This document shows, piece after piece, positions 1-5,473 of a stretch of DNA of 7,141 bases (position 1 is its first letter; each line of letters opens with the position of its first letter). The notes under the pieces were generated by a model. The model saw only the letters and a program-made list of their open reading frames with translations. It did no database searches and was not told the DNA's origin. The position numbers and the translations under genes are program-made. Origin of the DNA: Nitrospirota bacterium (GTDB lineage Bacteria; Nitrospirota; Nitrospiria; Nitrospirales; UBA8639); the NCBI GenBank assembly GCA_003228495.1, contig QIDY01000131.1, forward strand, positions 1 to 7,141, written 5' to 3'.

Positions 1-942
1 TCTGTCTCCTCCCTCCTTCCAAATCTGTCTAAAATTATTAATATTCAGTTATCGCCCCTCAATGTCCCAACCATTGCCAAAGAAGTGGATTTGGTTTTCC
101 TCTCCCTACCTCATACTCATTCACTCGAACCTGTTGCTGAATTTCTCTCCCACGAGAAACTGGTAATTGATTTAAGCGCTGATTACCGACTCCAAAATCC
201 CCAAGCCTACGAGCAATGGTATCAAACAACTCACCCTCATCCTGACTTACTACAAAAAGCCGTATACGGGTTACCTGAATTACACCGCTCAACCATTAGC
301 AAAAGTCAGTTGGTTGCTGTTCCTGGCTGCTACCCTACGGTCGCCATTTTGCAGCTAGCCCCATTCGTAGCCCAAAATCTCATCGAACCCGATTCCATCA
401 TCATTGATGCGAAATCAGGAGTGTCTGGCGCTGGACGCTCTCCTGCCCTAGACTTCCATTTCCCAGAATCCCATGAGGCCATTCATGCCTATAAAATAGC
501 AACTCACCGGCATCTACCGGAGATTGAACAAGGAATCAACCATCTCATCTCCGCTTCTGGTAAGACAATATCTTCTCCCATATCGTTATTGTTTACTCCC
601 CATTTAATCCCTATCAATCGGGGTATTCTGAGTACAGCCTACGCCAAACTCCAATCAGACATAGGACCTTCTGACCTTGAAGGTATTTACCGTCGGTTCT
701 ATCAAAATGAACCGTTTATTCGTGTATTTCATCAGGCTGAATGTGTCAACCCTCGAAACCTTCGAGGTGCAAATTTTTGCGACCTGAGCTGCACCTTTGA
801 TCCTCGAACGGGTCATATCATTAGCAGCGGCGCCATCGACAATTTGGTCAAAGGGGCTGCCGGCCAAGCCATTCAATGCATGAATCTCATGGCAGGATTT
901 CCAGAAACCTTGGGTTTAACCAGCCCTGGCCTCTTTCCATAA
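1..942 (+). CDS. argC: N-acetyl-gamma-glutamyl-phosphate reductase, 5'-truncated by the window edge
   Basis: This enzyme catalyses the NADPH-dependent reduction of N-acetylglutamyl 5-phosphate to N-acetylglutamate 5-semialdehyde, the third step of arginine synthesis, in the cytoplasm. The reading frame is open from base 1, giving 313 visible codons. Compared with the usual ~335-350 residues, about 40 N-terminal residues are off-window, including the GxxGxxG-type nucleotide-binding loop. Visible family marks are VDLVFLSLPH near the left edge, the catalytic cysteine in VPGCYPT (Cys codon 328-330), SGVSGAGR, the active-site histidine region THRHLPEI (505-525), and the C-terminal motif DNLVKGAAGQAIQCMN. 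The GTG at 85 is internal, not the start, because clear family sequence continues upstream of it. The stop TAA is at 940-942. argJ follows after 41 bp on the same strand, which suggests one arginine operon. Family assignment is very secure; the true start is not visible. Confidence 0.96.
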   Translation, partial: SVSSLLPNLSKIINIQLSPLNVPTIAKEVDLVFLSLPHTHSLEPVAEFLSHEKLVIDLSADYRLQNPQAYEQWYQTTHPHPDLLQKAVYGLPELHRSTISKSQLVAVPGCYPTVAILQLAPFVAQNLIEPDSIIIDAKSGVSGAGRSPALDFHFPESHEAIHAYKIATHRHLPEIEQGINHLISASGKTISSPISLLFTPHLIPINRGILSTAYAKLQSDIGPSDLEGIYRRFYQNEPFIRVFHQAECVNPRNLRGANFCDLSCTFDPRTGHIISSGAIDNLVKGAAGQAIQCMNLMAGFPETLGLTSPGLFP

Positions 943-983
943 AACCATTACTGTTTATTGTTTCAACCAAGCAGAGCGAGACC

Positions 984-2192
984 ATGTCTAAACGAATAAC
1001 AGGTGGAATCACTGCACCAAAGGGATTCCTCGCGGCAGGGATTCATTCGGGCATCAAACCGGCGGATCAACTAGATTTGGCTCTTGTGACTTCAGAAACG
1101 CCTGGTCCCATTGCCGGAGTATTCACCAAAAATATTATTCCAGCAGCCCCGGTCATTCTGGACCAACAACATCTGAAAAGGGGTGTTGGACAGGCCATTA
1201 TTATCAATAGCGGTAATGCCAATGCGTTTACCGGTCACGACGGATACGATCATGCCGAAGAAATGGCACACCTCGTTGCCTCTCAATTAGGGATCCCCAG
1301 ACATTATGTCTTTGTCAGCTCTACAGGTGTCATTGGAGTTCCCCTTCCTATGCCCGCGCTAAGAAAAGGAATTCCCAAGCTTCTTACGTGCTTATGCTCT
1401 TCCGGTCAGGGAGACGCCGCGCAAGCCATCATCACGACCGATACGCGCACAAAGACCATCGCTGTCCAACAGCGTATTGCTGGAAAATTACTCACTATTG
1501 GCGGGATGGCTAAGGGTTCGGGGATGATCCATCCCGATATGGCCACAATGTTGGCCTATCTCACCACTGATGCGGTTATTAACCAAAAAACATTACAAAA
1601 AATGTTACACATTGTTATGGATCAAACCTTCAATTGCATTTCAGTGGACGGTGAAACGAGCACAAATGATACGGTTCTCTGCCTCGCCAATGGCATGGCG
1701 GGCAACAGAACGATTCGTCCTTCATTGTCGGCTCATATGCAATTTCAGAAACTCTTGCATGAAGCCTGTCACTGTTTAGCCATGGCGATTTGCCGCGATG
1801 GAGAAGGCGCGACCAAAACCATTGAGATCCAAGTGACCGAAGCCACTAGCCACAAAGCCGCTCGACAGTTTGTCCACACACTGGCCACGTCTCCATTGGT
1901 GAAAACCGCTCTTTTCGGGGCTGATCCCAATTGGGGTCGCATCATTGCCGTATTAGGACGTTCCGGATACCCGCTTCGCCCCGATCGCATCGTGATCGCG
2001 TTTAATCAGATCACTATCGTGAAAGATGGAAAAGGATTGGGTCCGCGCATTGAACGACAGGTCCAAAAAATTATGCAACGACCATCTTTTACTATTTCCG
2101 TCTCGTTGGGAATGGGGATAGGAAAGGCTACGAAATGGACAACAGACTTGACCTACGACTACGTCAAGATTAACGCGTCGTATCGATCATAA
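984..2192 (+). CDS. argJ: Glutamate N-acetyltransferase / amino-acid N-acetyltransferase (ArgJ precursor)
   Basis: ArgJ transfers the acetyl group from N-acetylornithine to glutamate, closing the cyclic arginine pathway; in some organisms it also uses acetyl-CoA. The protein is 402 residues, the normal family length. It opens with MSKRITGGITAPKGFLAAG, the usual ArgJ N-terminus, and ends in YVKINASYRS, the usual terminus, so it is complete. Family proteins cleave themselves before the Thr of an MATML motif. Here that is Thr188 (codon 1545-1547) in KGSGMIHPDMATML, and it would become the N-terminal nucleophile of the beta chain. The oxyanion STG motif is at residues 113-115, and DGETSTND (222-229) and GADPNWGRI (312-320) are also intact. 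The frame is open upstream to 876 inside argC, but the ATG at 984 is chosen because homology starts exactly there. Shine-Dalgarno is weak (AGCGAG at 975-980), consistent with coupling to argC. Sequence alone cannot tell mono- from bifunctional ArgJ. Confidence 0.97.
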   Translation: MSKRITGGITAPKGFLAAGIHSGIKPADQLDLALVTSETPGPIAGVFTKNIIPAAPVILDQQHLKRGVGQAIIINSGNANAFTGHDGYDHAEEMAHLVASQLGIPRHYVFVSSTGVIGVPLPMPALRKGIPKLLTCLCSSGQGDAAQAIITTDTRTKTIAVQQRIAGKLLTIGGMAKGSGMIHPDMATMLAYLTTDAVINQKTLQKMLHIVMDQTFNCISVDGETSTNDTVLCLANGMAGNRTIRPSLSAHMQFQKLLHEACHCLAMAICRDGEGATKTIEIQVTEATSHKAARQFVHTLATSPLVKTALFGADPNWGRIIAVLGRSGYPLRPDRIVIAFNQITIVKDGKGLGPRIERQVQKIMQRPSFTISVSLGMGIGKATKWTTDLTYDYVKINASYRS

Positions 2193-2197
2193 TCACC

Positions 2198-2217
2198 ATG
2201 CGGTTTTTCAACCGCAT
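2198..2217. terminator. Perfect 8-bp hairpin in the convergent argJ/prsR gap
   Basis: ATGCGGTT (2198-2205) and AACCGCAT (2210-2217) form a perfect 8-bp stem around a 4-base TTTC loop. It begins 5 bp after the argJ stop and ends 15 bp beyond the prsR stop, so it can act on both converging transcripts. There is no immediate T-tract on either side. On the plus strand a T-rich stretch (TTTCATTTTTTAATT, 2231-2245) follows about 13 bases later, with a small TTGGCCAA palindrome (2224-2231) between. It is therefore a plausible bidirectional terminator or transcript-end stabiliser, but not a textbook intrinsic terminator. Confidence 0.5.
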
Positions 2218-2232
2218 CGGCATTGGCCAATT

Positions 2233-3615
2233 TCATTTTTTAATTGTATGGCGAGTGATCAGATCATGGAGCGTAGGACGACTCACAGCAAGAATCGTGG
2301 CCGCTTTAGTAATGTTTCCACTGGTTTTGGCAAGCGTTTGCTCAATAATGCGTTTTTCTACCACATCTCGAGCTTCTTTTAACGTCGGCCCCGCTTGAAC
2401 ATCCTTGGGCTCCTCCAAATCTAAATCCCCTGGTACAATTCGTAGATTATCCGTCAGAGTCACTGCCCGACGAATCCGATTTTCTAATTCCCGAACATTC
2501 CCAGGCCAATGATACTGCTCAAGCGACAACAGGGCTTCGCGGGAAAATCCAACAATTTTCTTTTTGGCTTCGTCCACATAGCGTTGAAGCAACGCTTTGG
2601 CCAGCATCACAATATCGGTCCCACGTTCCCGCAAAGGCGGAACAGGAATAGTCACGGTATTCAATCGATAATAGAGATCTTCACGGAAACGATCATCTTT
2701 CATGGCCATCTGCAAATCCCTATTGGTCGCAGCTAAGACTCGTGTATCAACAGAAATTTCTACTCGGCCACCCACACGCTCGATGGTCCGCTCTTGTAAA
2801 ATACGAAGGAGTTTGACTTGCAAGGCCGGAGAAATTTCCCCAATTTCATCAAGAAAGAGGGTCCCTCCTTCAGCCGACTCGATTCTCCCTGGACGTTGCA
2901 TATGAGCACCGGTAAATGCTCCCTTTTCATGACCGAATAACTCGCTTTCCAAGAGCGTTTCGGGAATGGCTCCACAATTGATGGCGATAAAAGGGCCATC
3001 TTTTCTATGGCTTTGCTGGTGAATAGCTCGTGCCACCAGTTCTTTTCCCGTCCCACTCGCGCCAACTATCAACACAGAAATATCAGACCCTGCCACACGC
3101 CGAATCGTATCGAAGACTTTTCCCATTACCGGACTCGTTCCAATAATATCCGGGAATCCGCGTTTTTCCTCACGCTCAAGTAATTTTTGGTTTTCTTTCT
3201 CAAGGCCAGACAAATAACCAGCCCGTTGGAGTACCGTCTTTAATACCTCCAAATCTACCGGCTTATCCATAAAATCATAGGCACCCAACTGAACAGCCTT
3301 TAAAGCATTGGCGCGATCTTGATTCCCTGTGATTACCACAATCTTCGCGAGAGGCTTTACTCCGATTAACTGCTCTAAAGCACTCAAACCTTCCGAGGTC
3401 CCGTCAGCATCCGGTGGTAACCCCAAATCCAAGGCGACCAACACCATTTTCTCTCGCTGAAGGATTTCCAGAGCACTTGCACGATTATCAGCTTCAAATA
3501 TAGTGTAAAGAGGCTTTAAGGCCCATTTCATCTGTTCCCGAATTTCCTGACTATCATCTACCAGAAGAAGTGACGGAAGTGGCTTCATAGCTTGTGTATT
3601 GTGGGTTTTTGACAT
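2233..3615 (-). CDS. prsR: PEP-CTERM-box response regulator, sigma-54-dependent activator PrsR
   Basis: A 460-residue NtrC-class activator. In the known family, PrsR is phosphorylated by PrsK and activates sigma-54 promoters of PEP-CTERM/exosortase and exopolysaccharide genes. Residues ~14-127 form a receiver domain with acidic pair D20/D21, phospho-acceptor D63, T96 and K118. The stretch ALDLGLPPDADGTSEG (61-76), with its long insertion after the phospho-Asp, is a PrsR hallmark separating it from ordinary NtrC proteins. Residues ~155-325 are the AAA+ domain: Walker A GASGTGKE (185-192), intact sigma-54 loop GAFTGA (232-237), Walker B LFLDEIGE (253-260) and FREDLYYRL (310-318). A Fis-type helix-turn-helix is at ~433-455 (GNITKAATILAVSRPTLHDL). 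The start ATG is the first possible one, since a TAA stop lies in frame two codons upstream; its Shine-Dalgarno is poor, suggesting coupling to prsK 63 bp upstream. All catalytic residues look intact. Confidence 0.94.
   Translation of the reverse strand: MSKTHNTQAMKPLPSLLLVDDSQEIREQMKWALKPLYTIFEADNRASALEILQREKMVLVALDLGLPPDADGTSEGLSALEQLIGVKPLAKIVVITGNQDRANALKAVQLGAYDFMDKPVDLEVLKTVLQRAGYLSGLEKENQKLLEREEKRGFPDIIGTSPVMGKVFDTIRRVAGSDISVLIVGASGTGKELVARAIHQQSHRKDGPFIAINCGAIPETLLESELFGHEKGAFTGAHMQRPGRIESAEGGTLFLDEIGEISPALQVKLLRILQERTIERVGGRVEISVDTRVLAATNRDLQMAMKDDRFREDLYYRLNTVTIPVPPLRERGTDIVMLAKALLQRYVDEAKKKIVGFSREALLSLEQYHWPGNVRELENRIRRAVTLTDNLRIVPGDLDLEEPKDVQAGPTLKEARDVVEKRIIEQTLAKTSGNITKAATILAVSRPTLHDLITRHTIKK
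2665..2692. repeat. 28-bp segment identical to 5957-5984 (copy in prsR)
   Basis: This segment encodes the RFREDLYYR motif of the AAA+ domain. It matches 28 of 28 bases with the corresponding segment of the glrR-like gene. The bases just outside differ. The two copies are in direct orientation, 3,292 bp apart. Protein constraint explains much of the likeness, but every synonymous choice is also identical. Confidence 0.9.
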
Positions 3616-3668
3616 TTCTTTACGTTCAAAATACTTCGATGAAACTTAAAATAAGGAAACCTACCGTT

Positions 3669-3690
3669 CCCGATCCCCTTACTTATCGGG
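3669..3690. repeat. Inverted repeat over the prsK stop codon
   Basis: CCCGAT (3669-3674) and ATCGGG (3685-3690) can form a 6-bp stem with a 10-base loop that contains the kinase stop codon (3679-3681). An alternative pairing of CCCC with GGGG is also possible. There is no T-tract, so termination is unlikely. It might stabilise the message or tune prsR translation downstream. Function is unproven and chance is possible. Confidence 0.35.
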
Positions 3691-4866
3691 GACTTCAACA
3701 GGAAAGGTAATGATTACTTTGGTTCCGTGCCCTTCCCGGCTTTCGAGATGAATCTGCCCTTGATTATCCTCAACCATTTGCTTGCATTGAAAAAGACCGA
3801 CACCCAGCCCATTTTTCTTCGAACTTTTAAAGGGTTGGAACAAATAGTCCAAACGAGCTGTAGGAATTCCAGGCCCCGTATCCACGATTTCAACGCATAC
3901 GCGGTGCCCATCATAGGTCGTGGTGATATCGATTGTTCCCTTGCCATTCATCGCCTGCTGTGCATTGAGGATCACATTCAACAACACCTGTTTTATCGGT
4001 TCTGGTTTTAATTGAAGGCTCGGAATGGCTTCCCCAGAATGAAAGATTGTTTTACATCCTTCCTCATTAAGTGCTTCCAGCGTTTCCTTAATCAAAACAT
4101 TCATATCGAGGGTTTGAACGTTCCTCTCCCTATCAGTATCGAAATCTTTGAATTCATCGGCTAACTTGGCCATGAGATCAATGATGCGTTGAGACGTATT
4201 GCGAACGGTTCGCATCGCCGAGGCCTGAAAGTCCGGATCATGGCCGTATTGTTCTGCATTCTGGACCACCATTGATAAACTGGATGCCAAATTTTTCAAA
4301 TCGTGGAGATAAAACCCTGAAAACTTGTGTACCGCTTCCCATTTTGCCCTCGTACTCCATTCTTCAACCAATTGAAACTGTAGGATTAACATAGTGACAT
4401 GATGGGCAATGACACGAAGTAGATCAAAGTCATCATGGTCATAGGCTTGATCATCTAGTTCTTTGCTTAACGTGCAAAATCCAAGGAGACCTTCCTGTGT
4501 TGTGATCAAAGGAACGCAAATATGCGCTTGCGTATTTTGACAAAGTTCTTTAAGGCCATCGTCTTCGTTACAATCTTCATCAATTCTGAACGGGCCTTTG
4601 TTGGCAAGAATTCTTTGAACCAAAGAATGTGTTCCGGCAATCGGTGGAGGCTGATCTTCAGAATTGACGGTTCGAATTTGATGGAATCGTCCATCGGCAT
4701 TAAACCTTTTCCAAATGGTGATTCGAGGAGCACCAAATGTTCGACTTAGCCACTCAAGATATCGATCATAGATTTCTTGAATATCCTGACAGGCTGAAAA
4801 AACTTCAGTGATTTCTAGCCATTTTTGGCGATAATCATACTTTGTACCAAAAAACGGTATCGTCAT
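3679..4866 (-). CDS. prsK: PrsK-like sensor histidine kinase lacking the N-terminal membrane region
   Basis: A kinase predicted to autophosphorylate and pass phosphate to PrsR, encoded 63 bp downstream. From the chosen ATG it has 395 residues; classical PrsK has about 670-700 and begins with a membrane-associated region. The protein starts almost directly at FFGTKYDYRQKWLEITEVF, which in PrsK lies just after that region. A GAF-like sensory domain follows (~25-165) and contains several cysteines (about 26, 99, 109, 117, 131). The H-box is FYLHDLKNLASSL with phospho-acceptor His188. The ATPase part has the N-box LLNVILNAQQAM (~296-306), DTGPGIP (329-335) and GLGVGLF (353-359). No transmembrane segment or signal peptide is seen, so it should be cytoplasmic. 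The ATG at 4866 has GGTGGA five bases upstream; a TTG at 4941 would add 25 residues without recognisable homology and is less likely. The kinase core looks functional; substrate and signal are inferred. Confidence 0.87.
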   Translation of the reverse strand: MTIPFFGTKYDYRQKWLEITEVFSACQDIQEIYDRYLEWLSRTFGAPRITIWKRFNADGRFHQIRTVNSEDQPPPIAGTHSLVQRILANKGPFRIDEDCNEDDGLKELCQNTQAHICVPLITTQEGLLGFCTLSKELDDQAYDHDDFDLLRVIAHHVTMLILQFQLVEEWSTRAKWEAVHKFSGFYLHDLKNLASSLSMVVQNAEQYGHDPDFQASAMRTVRNTSQRIIDLMAKLADEFKDFDTDRERNVQTLDMNVLIKETLEALNEEGCKTIFHSGEAIPSLQLKPEPIKQVLLNVILNAQQAMNGKGTIDITTTYDGHRVCVEIVDTGPGIPTARLDYLFQPFKSSKKNGLGVGLFQCKQMVEDNQGQIHLESREGHGTKVIITFPVEVPDK

Positions 4867-4871
4867 CGCAT

Positions 4872-4877
4872 TCCACC
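4872..4877 (-). promoter_or_regulatory. Ribosome binding site favouring the ATG start of the kinase
   Basis: On the minus strand GGTGGA lies five bases before the ATG at 4864-4866. The competing upstream TTG (4939-4941) has its nearest purine-rich match, AAAGGG, too far away (about 17 bases). This site therefore decides in favour of the 395-residue form, with moderate confidence. Confidence 0.5.
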
Positions 4878-5004
4878 CAGTTACACTTAATTCAGTTTTC
4901 ACAGGGAGATTCTCATCCACAGTTCTGACACCAATACCCAATGCATTGTTTTTATATCCCTTTGAATTATCGAGGTATTTACGGCAACTTTCGCCTGGCC
5001 CTGT

Positions 5005-5033
5005 ATGCTAAGAATGGTAAGATCCGACGTCAA
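5005..5033 (-). promoter_or_regulatory. Sigma-70-type promoter candidate for the prsK-prsR transcript
   Basis: Read on the minus strand, TTGACG (-35, 5 of 6 consensus) is followed after exactly 17 bases by TAGCAT (-10, 4 of 6 including the TA and final T). Transcription would start near 4997-5000 and leave a leader of about 130 bases before the kinase ATG. The -10 box overlaps the in-frame TAG (5008-5010) that closes the kinase frame upstream, so nothing before this point belongs to the same protein. No sigma-54 -24/-12 promoter was found here. Confidence 0.5.
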
Positions 5034-5332
5034 AAATACTAACCAACGAGCCTAGACAAACAGTTTTGGGGTTTGATCCACCTGAATAAATTTGCTTCTT
5101 CATGCCAAAAAATCACTAAAATTCATAAAATTTTTGAACGAGCAGTTTTTTCCTATCAAGGGGTTATGCTTTACACCCCATATCCACTTGTAATCGGAAA
5201 ATCGTATTGGGAACTAAAGGGAAATACCCATTTTCTTCTGCTTAATCTGGGTCTGACAAAAAATGGGGTTCAGGATGAAAAAATACAAATGCGGAGAGCT
5301 TCAAACTTTAGGCTATTGAAGCATCGGGAAGC

Positions 5333-5351
5333 AAAAAAGCAGTAGACACTG
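5333..5351 (-). terminator. Weak terminator candidate downstream of the glrR-like gene
   Basis: On the minus strand CAGT-GTCT-ACTG forms a 4-bp stem, with a possible outer AGC/GCT pairing across a bulge, and is followed by C and six T residues. It lies about 125 bp after the glrR-like stop. The stem is short, so this is a tentative call. Confidence 0.3.
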
Positions 5352-5473
5352 ATAGCTTAATCTTCCCCCGGGAATTCGAGGATGAGACAGGATCTCTCAA
5401 AAGGGGGGTTGCTGTATATCTGGCGTACTTTTTAACGGGTATTTAAATCCAGACTGAAGCAAAACTCCTCATT

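Larger units (their letters stand above)
4942..5473. other. AT-rich gene-free gap between glrR-like gene and kinase (532 bp)
   Basis: I see no credible gene here. All three minus-strand frames are broken by frequent stops and none shows a run of hydrophobic residues that would represent the missing PrsK membrane region. The single plus-strand frame of 90 codons (5073-5345, TTG start) has no Shine-Dalgarno or recognisable motif. The gap does contain a promoter candidate for the kinase (5005-5033), a weak hairpin with T-run for the glrR-like transcript (5333-5351), and several short dyads. These are GGGGT/ACCCC (5160-5164, 5175-5179), CCCATTTT/AAAATGGG (5227-5234, 5260-5267) and TGAGA/TCTCA (5383-5387, 5395-5399). 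It is more AT-rich than its neighbours. Confidence 0.7.

Noticed and set aside
876..983. N-terminal extension of argJ overlapping the end of argC
   Set aside because: The frame is open back to an ATG at 876, but recognisable ArgJ sequence begins at the ATG at 984 and the extra 36 residues are the argC end read in another frame.
2760..3065. Minus-strand frame of 101 codons inside prsR, and similar frames inside the other genes
   Set aside because: These are alternative-frame shadows of strongly conserved genes with no start signals or protein features of their own.
4942..5000. Cyclic-di-GMP (GEMM) riboswitch in the prsK leader
   Set aside because: CAGGGC and GGCGAAAG recall parts of the element, but the conserved GCAAAGCC core and the second GGTAGG-type stem are missing.
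4867..5007. Longer kinase start (TTG at 4941) or in-frame extension to the TAG at 5008
   Set aside because: The added residues show no similarity to PrsK and no hydrophobic segment; the ATG at 4866 has a better placed GGTGGA. The TTG start is not excluded.
5093..5107. Sigma-54-like site TGGCATG-AAGA-AGCA on the minus strand
   Set aside because: The GG-to-GC spacing is 9 bases rather than the strict 10, and the -12 element lacks TTGC.
5073..5345. 90-codon plus-strand reading frame
   Set aside because: It starts with TTG, has no Shine-Dalgarno, no recognisable motif, and lies in AT-rich DNA between two minus-strand genes. Chance is the simpler explanation.
4942..5473. Frameshifted remnant of the PrsK membrane region
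   Set aside because: Hand translation of the minus strand gives frequent stops and no run of hydrophobic residues, and 532 bp is too short for the missing ~280-300 codons.
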